Shown here piece by piece: positions 36,290-48,848 of a stretch of 64,000 nt of DNA. How positions within the stretch are numbered: position 1 is the first letter of the stretch; each line of letters starts with the position of its first letter. The notes under the pieces are model-generated. The model made no database searches. It saw nothing but the letters and a program-made list of their open reading frames with translations, and had not been told where the DNA came from. Location: the NCBI GenBank assembly GCA_013396915.1, contig VWZL01000193.1, forward strand, positions 10,207-74,206. Direction: 5' to 3'. Source of the DNA: Stercorarius parasiticus. Taxonomy: Eukaryota > Chordata > Aves > Charadriiformes > Stercorariidae. Position numbers and translations under genes: made by a program.

Positions 36290-36690
36290 AACTAGAAAAG
36301 GTTCAGGAAAAGACCAAGAAAAAGTCAAAATTATGCACTGGTTTCTGTATAAGGAAAGACTAAGTGGACTAAGACCTATGAGGAAAAGAAAGAAATGGCT
36401 AAAGGAGGAATATGACAGAAGAAATATAAAATCATGCCTGTCCTGGAGACGTTGAATATAGAATAGTTGCTTTGCATTTTGCTCAAAGAAAAAAAAAAAC
36501 AAAGAAAGCTAGGAAGCATCAAATAAAACTTGTAGATTGTATACTCAAAACTAAGAAACAAAAAAGGTTGTTCATCTCACTTTGTATAGGCCTCCTTGCT
36601 ACAGTACTCTGTGGCTCATAAAAGGCTAAAAAAAAAGGATTAAAAAAAAATAACCTGCAAAAATTAAAGGAAGCAGTGGCTATTGGAAAT
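36290..36690 (+). mobile_element. Ancient CR1 (L3-like) remnant, about 400 bp
   Basis: A series of blocks matches, in order, the ORF2 C-terminal region of old amniote CR1. They are GAATATGACAGAAGAAATAT, AAAATCATG, GTTGAATATAGAATAG, CTAGGAAGCATCAAATAAAA, AAAAGGTTGTTCATCTCAC, and finally a GGATTAAAAAAAAATAACCTG-like stretch before GCAGTGGCTATTGGAAAT. Each block maps to a known segment of the family (the GD(M)I..YKIM region, the N-terminal part of the TRG-type block, the FF-type block, and the ADS/FK..LD-type end). Frames are destroyed. Edges are approximate. Confidence 0.72.
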
Positions 36691-36699
36691 TGTTAAATG

Positions 36700-37500
36700 C
36701 AAAGAAAACAATTTTTCCTCAGGAGGTCCCTCAGCCCTAAATCACTGCAGAAACATTGCTACAGGTTTGCCCTGTTCTTAATCTCTTCCCTTGCTTTTGG
36801 CCCCTCTCCAAGGCAGGATTTGAGGACACTTACTCTGACCTAACGAGGCTTTTCTAAGTCTAATACTTCAGAATTGCTTAAAGGGAAAAAAAAATAATGT
36901 ATCTTAAATTGTTACACATGGATTTATCTTGAAATGATATCAAGGGCATTCTTAAAATCTAGGCAGGTGCTTTTGTACCATTTCTCTAAATATTATCAAA
37001 TAGACAATTTTAAGAGGCTTGATTCTCCTGCAGATGTCAATAGCTCCTGTTAAATTGAGTCTTGCTGGAGCAAGCCCATTGTGAATTATATCGTTATTCT
37101 TGTTCATTTCATGGCATCACATGCTTGGAGCTGTTTGGGTTTCCAGCCAGTTTAGCAACATGGTTTTCACTGACTTTCTTTTTCCTTCTTTGTTTTGCAA
37201 GCTTGCTTAACTGTGAGACTAATGGATATGTTTAACATTGGAATAAATTAGAATTTATGATCCTAGCTGGCAAGGGAACAATAAGCATGCATGAGGTGAA
37301 GACATTTGAAATCAGAGATTAGATGCTTTGCTGAAGTTCAAGAGACATGAAGTTCCAATTGCAACCTGAAGTAATGCTTGGTTTAAGTGACCATGGTGCC
37401 AGGAAATCTACATAGTTGGGAATTTCTATAGGAAAGCACCAGCACTCAAGCAGCAAGACAGGCACTTTTCAATGGATTTCTGCTTCTAACACTAAAATTG
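36700..37500. other. Unique sequence, no gene seen
   Basis: Nothing recognisable between the ancient CR1 and the poly(A) tract. Confidence 0.5.
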
Positions 37501-37501
37501 T

Positions 37502-37541
37502 AAAAAAAAAAAAAAAAAAAAAAAATAAAGAGAGAGAGAGT
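37502..37541. repeat. Poly(A)25 followed by (GA)5
   Basis: A 25-base A run, then TAAA, then GAGAGAGAGAG. It could be length-polymorphic. No retrocopy could be recognised upstream. Confidence 0.95.
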
Positions 37542-37771
37542 TATTTTTCTTTGTGTGTGGAGACAATTTAAAGTACTCACTTTTAATGTAAAATTTGCCA
37601 ATGATTTAAACAGAACTATGAGTATGGATAGTAGTGGTGAGATTCACATTGCTAACCATGGTTGCTCACAACATAGCCTATAAAACATGAGTTAGTTACC
37701 TGAAGCTGATGAAACGGTAACTGGAGATTAAGTCAATACAATAAATGTCTGCCAGGACATGGTATGTCTTA

Positions 37772-37776
37772 CTCTA
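37772..37776. repeat. Left target-site duplication of the LTR
   Basis: CTCTA directly precedes the LTR and pairs with CCCTA at 38307-38311, matching at four of five positions. Confidence 0.65.
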
Positions 37777-38306
37777 CGTCCTGGTTTCAGCTGGGATAGA
37801 GTTAATTTTCTAGCTAGTAGCTACTGTGTTTTGGATTAGTATAAGAATAATTCTGATAATGCATATTGGTTTAGTTGTTTCAAATGGATGTTTACATTAG
37901 TCAAGGACTCTTCCAGCTTCCCACAGAACCTGGGAGGGAGCATAGACAGGACAAGCTGGCCAAAGGAATATTCTGTACCACAGACGTCATGCTCAGTATA
38001 TAAAGGTGGGGTTGGCTGGGGGGCAGGAATCCATGACTGGTGTTTGGGATGGGCTGGGCGACTGATCATCAGGTGGGGAGAGTGACTTCTGTTGTATCAC
38101 TTTATTCCTTCTATTCTGTATATTCTTTTACCATTACTATTATTATTTTCCTCTTCCTTTACTGTTCTATTCAACTGTCTTTATCACAGCCCACAAATTT
38201 CTTTCCCCCTCCTTTTCTCTGTCTTCTCCCTACTGTACTGGGCGTGGGGAGAAATTGAGCGAGCAGCTGTGTGGTCCTAGTTGCTGTCTAGGGTTAAACC
38301 ACGGCA
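37777..38306 (+). mobile_element. Solo LTR of an avian ERVL-type endogenous retrovirus
   Basis: This 530-bp block has the organisation of an LTR that I recognise from bird genomes. It opens with GTCCTGGTTTCAGCTGGGAT and has a promoter-like ACGTCATGCTCAGTATATAAA segment. A T-rich middle carries TTCTGTATATTCTTTTACC, and the block closes with GTTAAACCACGGCA. The terminal CA is kept; the initial TG appears as CG. A 5-bp direct repeat with one mismatch flanks it, which fits the 5-bp duplications of ERVL-class integrases. No primer-binding site, gag, pol or second LTR lies on either side within several kilobases. It is therefore a solo LTR left by recombination between two LTRs. The class assignment rests on memory of the family and on duplication length. 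Confidence 0.85.
37997..38005 (+). promoter_or_regulatory. LTR TATA box
   Basis: TATATAAAG lies about 220 bp into the LTR, just after a CRE-like ACGTCA motif at 37984-37989. In this position it would be the U3 promoter of the retrovirus. Whether it is active is unknown. Confidence 0.6.
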
Positions 38307-38311
38307 CCCTA
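38307..38311. repeat. Right target-site duplication of the LTR
   Basis: CCCTA directly follows the LTR and pairs with CTCTA at 37772-37776, differing by one C/T transition. Confidence 0.65.
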
Positions 38312-41300
38312 AAACAGACAGCTGTGCTTGATGAATTGAACCCTGTCCCAAACCCATTGCCTGTAAACAAATCCTCGGGTGACTGACTACCTCTGGCATA
38401 TACTCCCACATTATAAACATAAAATACGGTGACCATAAATCCCGTCTCAGGTTTCCAAGTATACACATTGCAATTACTGCATCAATTAATAGTATAAGGA
38501 TATTTTCCTTGAAGTCAGATGTGCCATTTACACTGTCAAACCCAATAGGTCTTAAAGATACTTAAAGTCCTGTGATACTTTCCAGGGTGTGACTGTTTAA
38601 TTTGTTTATATTTCTTACAAACGTTCTAAGATACTTCTTTCTTTAAAGCAAATAGATATATGTTTTAGACCGTAGTAAAATTGCTTTAAAATTCTGCTGT
38701 AAACATACTTCAATTTAATTAAAAAGTATTAAAATTTATCAGCCAAATTTCCAGCTAGTGGAACTAGCAACTGTTTATAAATTTCGTAAGGATGTACTCA
38801 ATTGACACACCAGTGACTGTGAGGAAAGCGTCTGAGGATGGCATAGTCTCATGTATGTAGATGTTGTTAAACTAATCTGCAAATTCTTTCACCACGTTAC
38901 ACCTTCTCTGTTTGTACTTAGCTTAGCGCAGCACAAATACTTCAAAATGTTTCCAGTGACTGAGTTATAACAATATCTTACTTATAGATGATTAAAAATA
39001 ATATATCTTCTAACCTCAGATTCGTTCAGAACTGGCACGCAGACTCTTTCTGTAAAAAAGAGCATGTTAAATCTTCTTATTAGCACTCTGTAAACTTAAC
39101 TAGACACAGCTGAATATTTCATGTTGTAAGCTCTTGTGCTTTCTGCATCCTTATGGCAACGTTACAAATTTGCAATGGGAAAATTAGTCATTTTCAAATT
39201 GGTTCTTTGAGTTCATTTTCGTCATCTCACTGGCAGAAATAAGTGGTCTAGAGAAAGAGGGGTTGAAAAGTGATTCTCCCTTGAGTGATTGTAGAACTAT
39301 TCTCTAAAACCTATAGGTGTGGATGCATTTCAGTTAGGATCTCAGAAGAAATTATACAGCGTTTCTGTACCGTTTTTTCTTTTTGAGTTTCATAACCCTT
39401 TTACCAATTCAAGGTAAAATGAAGGTAGACGGGTTTTCTGTGAATCATTCATTTTGTACCAGGTCTTCCCCCTACCGCCCCCCACTCCCTTCCATGCTGC
39501 CTGAAAACTCACAAATGTATATTTGTTATCTTATGTTCAATTACTCTCTTTGTAAAAGTTAAGGCAGACAGAATCATAAAATCACAGCCTCATGTGCCAT
39601 CACCTCCCCAGTAGAATCTCCCACTGCAGTAATCTGATAATTCTTTTGATGACTTTAGGTATGACTCAGCAAAATTGATATACTAAAAGGTTTGTCTATT
39701 CATTTAGCGAAATAACCACTTATGATGAATTCTTGTCTATGATCTATTTTCTAATGTTTTGTCCACTCCTTTTAAAATTATAAAGTCCTTGTTTTAAAAG
39801 TCTTTAAAACTATGAATTTCACTGCTTTCTTGGAAAGTCATTAGAACAAACAGAAGAAAAGGGAGAGTACATTCACCATTCAGGAGCTGCTGCCTTACAG
39901 CTCTTCTCTTGTCAAGCAGGATTTAGACCTTTTTAATTCTCCACTTTTTATTCATTTAATAGCAAAGCCGTTCACAGCGTCACCTAATGGTGCAGTAAGA
40001 TGTACTAAAAGGGCTTCAAACACAAGGGTAGATCAGAAAACAGATGAGGACAAGCCTTTAAAACATGAATTAGGGATTTTGCGTATCTTCAGTAGCTGTA
40101 GCATGCATCCTTGAACCGTCTGAGAATGAACATAAGAAAGGAGAATTCACCAAACACTTGAGAGAGAATGCTACCAATTGTTCATTTTCCGTATTCAAAG
40201 TCATTTTTAACTTACCGTTTGACCCAAAGCTTAAGGTGAAACTTTATTTCCTCCGGCATTGACACCTAAACAGCATCTGTACTACATGTGGCTATGTTAT
40301 TAAAAATATTTTTGTAAGTAAATATCTTACTTGTCCACTAACTTTCTTTTAGTCCTGAGTAAGCATGACAGTTACTTCCTCTGGCCAATAGAAAGTAACT
40401 TGTGTTAGAGAATAATTGCTATGTACATGAAAAGAAAAATTGAGAACTTTTTCTTGACTCTGGCTGGGGTGGATTTCCAGAAAAATTGGAACTGGGTTGT
40501 CCTCCTTCAAGTCAAGCAGAAATAATCTGTTAATGATGGAAGAGGCTAGAACTGCAGCAGTCAGATGATAGACTTCAGGCCAACCTCAATCCCATTTCAA
40601 GCCTGGGACTAAATTTTGCCTGAATTTAACCATTGTGTCAATGAAAAAAACAGTGAACTGTCGAAATATCTCCCGTGTGCGACTATACACGAACACTTCC
40701 AGCACCACCATATTTCTACAACAGGAGACCCAGGCACTTATGATTAATAACGTTTTGCATTTAAGTGCAAATTGCAATAGATTGCAGATAGTGACGTCCT
40801 CTCCATCACTGAGTTCTCCATGTAGATCAGGACTTCAGTGCAGAAAGAAAAATAAACTGCAGTTCACCTGCCATAACCAAATACAGATATTTGACTTGAC
40901 GGTAAAAAGTTGGTATAAATTCTTAAATTACCGTCATTAATAATCTCATCATTTCCTTAAAAGATTCCCCATGGTTTCTGGTACAATCTTGAAATGTAGA
41001 ACCTTTGAAAGTTTTATCTCCCTAAGGTACTGGGATATTCCTGATTTGAACGTTCAGGGTAGTGACAATTTAATATGCATGATCATCTCAGATACAAGAG
41101 GAAGAAACTTTTTCTCTCATTAGACCATCTGGTACAGTTGAGAGAAGAGGTTTCAGTTGATGTACTTCTACCCCTACCTATTTGATGAAGTGAAACTGAT
41201 ACAACACAAACATGATAGCATCAAACATAAGAATTATGCAAGATGTAGGGCCTGCGACTTCCTAACTATTCCTTTAGTGCTTGTGAAGTACAAAAAGAGG

Positions 41301-44300
41301 GGAAACATCTTTACTGAATCCACCTTGAAAGCTAATATTTCGCACACCATAGTTAAATGGACTGCAAATATGCACAGGTGTGTAACACATGAATAGGGCT
41401 GACTGACTTGTGAAGGGTGTGATGGGAGTATTGTATGCATGTTACTGTTAGCCCAAGGTAAGGAATGTCAACAATATACAAGATATTGCAGAGGCTGCAA
41501 GTTAATAAAGAGCTACAAGGTGGCCTTGTAAAAAAAGCTGTCTTATCTTTTTTTTTTCCTTGCTGCAGAGTGTGGTTATTCATTTGCATATCATCTGTAT
41601 CAATTAACTACCAAAATATCTTTATCTGTTGATAGTGGAAACAATAACTTTAGTGTCAAAGCAAGGGGCTACTTCTCTGAGAATTTTTTTTCTTGAGAAT
41701 ATTTTTAAATGAAAGAGCTCTTTTGCATCATAACCAGAAATATGCACTGAAATGGATGAACAGTCTTAAAAATTAGCAATATGTGACCCAGCCCAAAATA
41801 AGGATTAGCAGAATTAAACTCCAGTGTAATGATATGTGATTATACACATGAATAGTGCTAAATGGAATGGTTCTCATGTGTAAAGCTATTCACCTGCTTA
41901 ATGTTGAAAGTATCTTTTCATTTTAAATCTGACTTTAACCTTTGCAGAGTTATCAACTTCTGTTCTGCCTGGAACTGCAGAATGAACAATGTGAGTGGAG
42001 AACTTCCTTGATACATTTAAAATTATTGCCAAGCACAATTTCACAAGTTTGATTTCGGAGTAGATTGAATAATAATTATCAACGTATTGCCATTTTTAAC
42101 AATAATTTTCAAAATAATTTATTCAAGTGTCTTTCAGCATTTCACTGAAATACAGAGCAGGAGTTGTTATTTGGAGGTAAAGAATGGATTTCTGATTCAG
42201 TTTTTATCTGATCTAGATAACTGCATCCAAAGCTACTCAGTAAGCTTTGCATTTTAGAATGATTTATTTTCATCAGTAAGTTATTTTTGTTAAAATCATT
42301 TTATTCAGCTCTTGATGAAACATGGGCCAAAGTCCATACAAATAAATGCAAATACTCATTTCCATCTTTCCCTCCCTATTTTGGCCTGCTTGCTCTTCAA
42401 AATATGAGAGCTGGTTATATGACTGGGATGCCTGAACGGAAGCTGGAAGAACTGCATTTCTTCTCCTGTTTTGCCCATGTTGCTTGTGCGACCACAGACA
42501 CTTCCTTTATTCTCTTTATGTATCACTTCTCCACCTGAAAAAGCAAACAGCAGGTGCTTTCTCACCCTCTCATCTCTCCTTTTTTTTTTTCATGCCTACC
42601 TTTTGGTAGAACTTTTTAGAATTTTTGAGAAAAGGAACAGTGGCTGATCACAGTTTGCACAGTTGAGTAGAATAGTCCATATAAAAACAAAAATAAAGCT
42701 AGAAGGTGTCATCTACTCTGCATACATCACTGATTTCAGATCGATGAGCATTTACCAGCTGTAGTTGTGGTTTTGACAGTGAGCTGAATACTAAATGTAC
42801 TTGAGAAGAGAGGATGCTTTCTTGTCCTGACATCCTCCAAAAAACAACCTCTGCACCAAAGGTTAAACAAAGGAAAAGCTTTTTCTTTCCCGATAGACAA
42901 ACAACAAAAGCTCTAATTTAACAGGGTGACAACCTGGTTTGATTTCATTCATTTATTTAATGAATAAGGAGAATGTTGAGTAAGCCAATCAAACCTTCGC
43001 AGCACAAACGCTAAGTAGTAACAGCTCATTAAGCCCCCTTTCCACTGTTGAATTCAGCTTGAGGAATTTTTTTATTATTATTAAAAAAAATTATCACAAA
43101 GCTCAAATTAATAGTAACAAAAAAAACCCCAAACATTTTGCCTTTGTGTTGTCCTAAGACTATTCAATTTCCGACACTATTAACAATCAGAGATTAAGTT
43201 TTCTTTCAATTCTCCCACCCCCTTGGGGGCATTAACCAACCAGATACACAACAGCTCGTATCTCAAGCTTAAATTTTAACTCTAGATAGGGGCCTCAAGA
43301 CACCATTACAATATAAGTAGCAAAATATATAGTCATTAATAATGTTGTTGGTGCTTGCTCTGCTTCAGTTTTTCCTTTCCTTCTCTTTTTCAGCATTTGG
43401 TGAAAGTCTGTTTTGTAGTCTTTCATTTGTGACAGATTGTTCTAATTTCATGTGCCCAGATCCTGTTAGCTCAGTTTATGTTTAGCCTACCCAAACTCTT
43501 CTCTTCTATGAAAAGAGATTTCCTTTGTTCTGGATAGTTGAAAATGCTTTGTCTTTTGGATGGAAATCTCTGGTGGGATGCTTGGATCTTGAGGGAAAAA
43601 AGCCTTTTGTCCTAGCACTTGCAGAAAGACTGAAGTCAGCATGAAAGTAATCTGCTCCTTTCTTTGCTTTACTCTTGCTTCTTCTTTCTCAAAGAATCAC
43701 TGATTTTGTTGACAAAGAACCTAAATGTGTTCCTTCTTTGATTTATACCTACTACCTGTCAACACCTCTTATTCAACATCAAACAATCTCCATTCACTCA
43801 ATTTCTGGACTGTTCTGCAGTTGTGTTTTTAAGTTGACTGCTGATGAAATAGGAGAACTTCCTCTGATGGGATCCACCGTCCCTGTTTGTGTATTCCCTC
43901 TCACCTCCTTACAGAGCATTAATATTACACCTCAGAGAGATACACTTTTGCTATTGCTGTGGCCCACGTGGTATCAATAAACCTCAGGTACACATCTGAC
44001 CGTATTGTAGGTGTTGTACTCTGTGGTCAAAGGCTTGAATTGTTCAGGAAGTCTAATTTGGTGCAGAATGTTGTCAAGATGTGACCCATGTTGGCTGTAT
44101 TTGTGCTGATCGCTCCACACTGGGTACTTAGAGTTTAAGGCATTTCCTTGGTGCCTGCAAGAGCAGGTTTAGGCTCACAGTGGGTGAACCTAGAGAACAA
44201 AGAGGTGCCCAACATCCCAAATCACCTGGAAATGAAAGTAATTAAAGCCCTTCAAAGAGCACCCTGAGCCTTGCCTGTGTGAGATTGGTAAGGGTGCTAT

Positions 44301-44730
44301 GACTCCTGTTTTTACCACAGAGTAAATATAATCCAAAGGTAACAAATGGAATCAGATTTCACCAGAGACAATAAGAACAGTCTTGGATTTATTTTAATGG
44401 GCTTTGTTGAGAAACGGAGCCTGTACAGTTCTGAGAGAAAGATTTCTCCAATTAAGAAGCTAACAACTGGGTTAAATTGGTTCAGTTATGAGTAAAACAT
44501 CTTGTAAGTTCCCCTCAGAACAAAGGCTTAATGCAAACTGTCTTCTGGGTCGAACATCCTGCTAAAACAAGCTTGAAGTAAGTAATAAATAAACAAAATC
44601 TTGACTTCAAAAAAGCTGAATATAAGGGTTAATAGAGAACAGATAAATGATGCCTTTGTAGATATGATACTTCCCCCTTATACGTTGCAACTAACTGACA
44701 ATGATGTGTTGGGATTTGGGGGTCTTTTGC
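38312..44730. other. Unique AT-rich sequence, no gene seen
   Basis: No recognisable gene, RNA or retrotransposon over about 6.4 kb. AATCATAAAATCACAG near 39572 recalls a CR1 octamer tail, but nothing after it fits. ORFs of up to 101 codons (for example 40635-40940 and 43675-43980) lack domains. Confidence 0.5.
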
Positions 44731-44762
44731 CTTTTTTTTTCCTTTTTTTTTTTTCTTTTTTT
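44731..44762. repeat. T-rich tract
   Basis: Long T runs interrupted by single or double C over 32 bases. This would make a very strong polypyrimidine tract if an acceptor followed; AAGAG does follow, but both forward frames checked after it close within about 35 codons. Confidence 0.95.
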
Positions 44763-44789
44763 AAGAGGGAAGAAAAGATTTGAGTTGGC

Positions 44790-45150
44790 TCTGATCCCAT
44801 TGCCACAAGGTGGCTGGAGCCCAGCCATCTGTCACAGCTGCTGCTCGCCGTTGCTGCCATTCTAATTGACAATGAACCCAGCACCCCACAATAATTGGGG
44901 CTGTGCTGCGGCTTGGGCAGGTAATGCTGCCCTTTTAGCATCCCACCATCCCCATCTGCGTGACAGCTCTGCCTCCTTCCTTGGACGCGGGATAGCAGTG
45001 GCCCCTCGGCCAGATTCCCAGGTAGGCAGGGATGGCCTCACCCGGGAAGCGTTAGGAAGGCCTAAGGGAAGCCATGCCCACGCTGAAACAGAAAACAAAC
45101 TCACTAGAAGATTTTAATCCTGTTGCCAAGGCGCACACACATCTGCCATT
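44790..45150. promoter_or_regulatory. GC-rich, motif-dense block (candidate regulatory element)
   Basis: This block stands out from AT-rich surroundings. It contains E-boxes CATCTG (44826-44831) and CAGCTG (44835-44840), a homeodomain core TCTAATTGAC with ACAATGA beside it, and a TTGCCAAGG NFI-type half site near 45123. Both strands have open frames of about 80 codons, a by-product of the GC content. No protein family is recognised. It is a candidate enhancer only. Confidence 0.3.
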
Positions 45151-48100
45151 CAGCCCTTGTTTCTGTATTAAAAGAAAAAGAAAGAAAAGTAACTTCCAAT
45201 ATTGAGCAGTTTATGGACTATTCCAGTTGGGGTTTCTTTGTTAAATTATCTCTCAACAATATTTTAAATTGAGTGGTCTGGGGCTTTTTCCCCATCACAA
45301 GCACTACAGACACCAAATGCTTTCATGCACGGGGCATATAATTCAGTCTGGTAGAAGATGTCTTTGCAGCAAGGATTTCTTCAAGGATTAGGGACTTTGA
45401 ATGGCTAAGCCAAATCTTCACCATTTTTCTTGGTTGCAAGGCGTTGGAAATCTCAGCCTTCCCTTTATGCTGTATACATAATCTTGGTCACAGAATATTT
45501 CATCCAGGCATTTCTCTGTCCGCTACAGGCACTAGTCTGCATGATGTGAATATCTGACTTGCAAGTTTTCTGTTATTTGATAGTATTCTGGGAGCTGCTG
45601 CCTTCTTAACTGGAAGTAACTCGGGTTTCCACAACAGGTGCACGCATGCTATAAAATAAATACCTACTCTTAAATTATACAGCCCTTTGGGCCTCATCTA
45701 GAACATAATGAAGTAACTAGAAATAAGTCAGTTTACTCCAGAGAGATTCAATCTAAGATGGTGAGGTAGTTTAGGGCTTAAGGCAACGTTTTGGGGCTAA
45801 ATCTCATTTCTTTCTTCAATTCCTTCACAATCTTGTATGAATTAAAATACATACAATGTCAGGACTAGGGACTATTCTGACTAGCCTGGAAGGATTAATG
45901 ACATCGTTTGATTCATAGAAAGTTACTTTTGTTTTAAAAAGGACTATTTAAAGTTGTAGTGCTTCCTAATTCCAACTATTTTCTTCTAGAGCAGGCTAGC
46001 CCAACTGGCAGGCCAGCCTGGCAGCCTGTCTCCAATGGGAGCACTGCCCTGTGCTGCGAGGCAGTCCTCGCTGTCTGCACGACTTCGGATTTTGTCATAC
46101 CTTGCTTTAGCATGATTTGGCTGCTAAGAAGTCCTTTACTTCTTTTTTCATCATTATTAATTAAAAAAATAACATTTCCAGTTTTATTATCATACTTTTT
46201 GCCCTTTTTTACCTTAAACAGAACTTCAATACACTTTCAGCTCCCTTTGCAAAAATAACCTTTGCAGAGAATTTAACCCATGTAATTTTTAATATTATTG
46301 ATAGGTGTATTATTGGGAAAATCTGTCTGAGCTAGTTCAAAACTGATTTACCAGCTCTTGTCTTCATAAGTGTGATTTTTTTTCTTCAGTTTTTGACAGA
46401 GTGGTGTGGAGTGATGTTGTACTAACACTAAGTAAATTACTCCAAGGGCAGCTTGTAGCAGAGAAATGCAGTGTAATGGATTTCAATGTTTTCAATCCCT
46501 TAACCACATATCAGCAAAACTTCACCTGAAAAATTAATGAAACTGTGAGGTGAGTGGTAGGAATTGTTGAAATGAGAAACACATTACACATGAGTTGTTA
46601 AGTAGCTGGAGATGCAGTTACTGTACACTTGTCTCTTAAATACAAGAAAAGACATTTAAGACTTGGCGTACAAGTAAAGAGAGGAAGCATTCCTAACAAA
46701 ATATGAAATTAGTCAAAATTCACGTGGTTGCTGAAGTGTGAATTTTTCCTACAAAAAAATAAACGATCATGGAGAGAAACCGAGCACTCATGCACATCCA
46801 CACGCACACACAAGAAAGGCCAGAAGGATGTTTCTGAACCTGACATAAAGTGCTTAAAACTTTTTGTTGGGTCTCTATCTAGTCAGTTTTCTATAGCACA
46901 ACAGTAGACTTGAAGATATCAATGGATTTCTACATGGTAGATCTTTCTTGAAGAATTGGTTGTGAAGTGGCATATTCTGCAATAATTTAAGCAAATTTAT
47001 TGCAGGACATAAAATAATTTGCCGGGAAAATGATAACTCCAAAACCTGTTTCTAGTACATTGGCTAGCTTCATTTTAACTCAGTTTATTTTATCAACCTG
47101 GTTTACAGCATGGTTTCAAAAGCAATGAAACTAATTGATTTGTGAAAACTGTGGCACTGTCACCTCTCGGAAGAATGAATGAAGGAACAAGTGCGATATG
47201 CAACCGCCTGCAGTGGCTTGCAAGGACATCTAAAGCTCTAAATGCTTGTGAAAATGGGGTTGAGATGCATTCCTTAATTTTACCTAAGGACTTACATTAA
47301 GACCTGATAAACGGGGGACACGTGAGAGGGGAAGAGCAGAGGGATCCTGCCTCCTTTTGGGAACCAGGAGCAGGCTGGTGCGCAGGCTTCAGAGCCAGTG
47401 CGGGCACATCTGCTCCTCAGCTCTGTGCCTGGGACACACGGTTAGACACATTTCCTGAGACTTATGGGCTGGACTTGAGATTTATGGAGCACATGATTTA
47501 ATTGCCTGGCGTTTCCCTAAACCTTAGAGACATGTTTTCTAATGCAGCTCCTATGGGTTACTTGTGAATAGAATCCCAGCACTGGAGGCAGTTATTCAAA
47601 ATAAAAAGCTTGGCCATGGCCCAGCATCTAAAAAGAGGGAGATTGAGGCAGAACTCATCTCGGATTCCAAAGGTGTTACTCCAGATTTATATGAGCATAA
47701 CCGAAAGCAGAAGGAAGTTCGTTGTCTATTACGCCAAAGACATAAGATCTTTCAGACAATGGGCTATAGATACCAGGCAAAATACGCTCATATATTTTGC
47801 ATCCTATTCATTGAATTTCTTTGCTTGGAAAACTTCATAACTTTAAATGTAATGCTCACATATTGTGAGGGGAGATTGGAATATCTAAAAAAGAATCTGT
47901 GGGAAAGATTTATATCAATTTCTACACAAAAATCTGTCCGGAGATTGTGAAAAGCAATCCAAAGATACACACAGGACTTCAACACTATTTCTAGACCAAC
48001 TTTAATTGTCAAATAAAGCTATCTCGCTGTTCTCTTTATATAGAGATTCCATATGCAAAATGAAACATATCTCTTGCTTCTAGCTGGAATGACAACTTCA

Positions 48101-48804
48101 TACATCTTAACAAGTCATCCCATAACAAAGGATGAACACCTCTGTATTCACAGTAAGAAACTTTACTGTTAGGTTTGAGGTGTATGACATTTTATAGCTG
48201 ACAATATGCATTCTCTGAGGGCAAAGCACAGCTTCTGCAAAGTCTTTATGTCTTGATATGCTGTATCTCTTGAATAGCTGCTTTTTCAAGGTAGACTGTT
48301 GGGGGTTTGTGCTCCTTTCAATATTTCTTTGCTTTTAACATGCTTTTCAGTTTAGGAACTGAAGCTTTGACTTTGTAGGAGAGGGAGGGGCACCCTGAAA
48401 CACTTGAGTTACTGTATCTTTCTCTCCTTGCTTACCACTACAGAAGCAACTATTCAGCTCACATAATTTACAGGGAAACATCTTTCACGATGAAACCTGA
48501 AGCTTCATTATTGCTTCTTCTAGATCATTATTAAAGATAAACAATATTACTGTATCTAACAGAGTTTTGCTATATCCTCATAGCAAACACCTCCTGGTTC
48601 ATTACCAAACATAGTTACTTTTTTATATCTTCCCAAGCTACACAACTCATTCTCATGTCAGCTACACAGATTTCTCTAGAACTGTCAGAAGAAAAAAAAA
48701 GGAACCAAGAGACCGACCTGTCTTTGTTTTTTGCCATGCACAGACAATCCTTCAGCCATACCTGCCAGGGGCTTGTACACCTTCTGGGCAGAGGCTGAAG
48801 AGAA
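45151..48804. other. Unique sequence, no gene seen
   Basis: An (AAAG)n-like tract lies at 45169-45189. The 128-codon plus ORF at 47564-47950 starts with a charged, coding-like first half (KKREIEAEL, YEHNRKQKEVRCLLRQRHK) and then turns hydrophobic and AT-driven. I recognise no family and regard it as unproven. Confidence 0.45.
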
Positions 48805-48848
48805 TTAAGAGAAGAAGTGGTTAAGAAGAAGAAGAGGTTAAGAGCAGG
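48805..48848 (+). repeat. Purine-rich minisatellite, 16/17-bp unit
   Basis: TTAAGAGAAGAAGTGG, TTAAGAAGAAGAAGAGG and a partial TTAAGAGCAGG follow one another. Three imperfect units. Confidence 0.85.

Noticed and set aside
39572..39590. AATCATAAAATCACAG as a reverse CR1 tail
   Set aside because: Only the octamer-like bases match; the expected GGTTGGAAGGGACC-type sequence does not follow.
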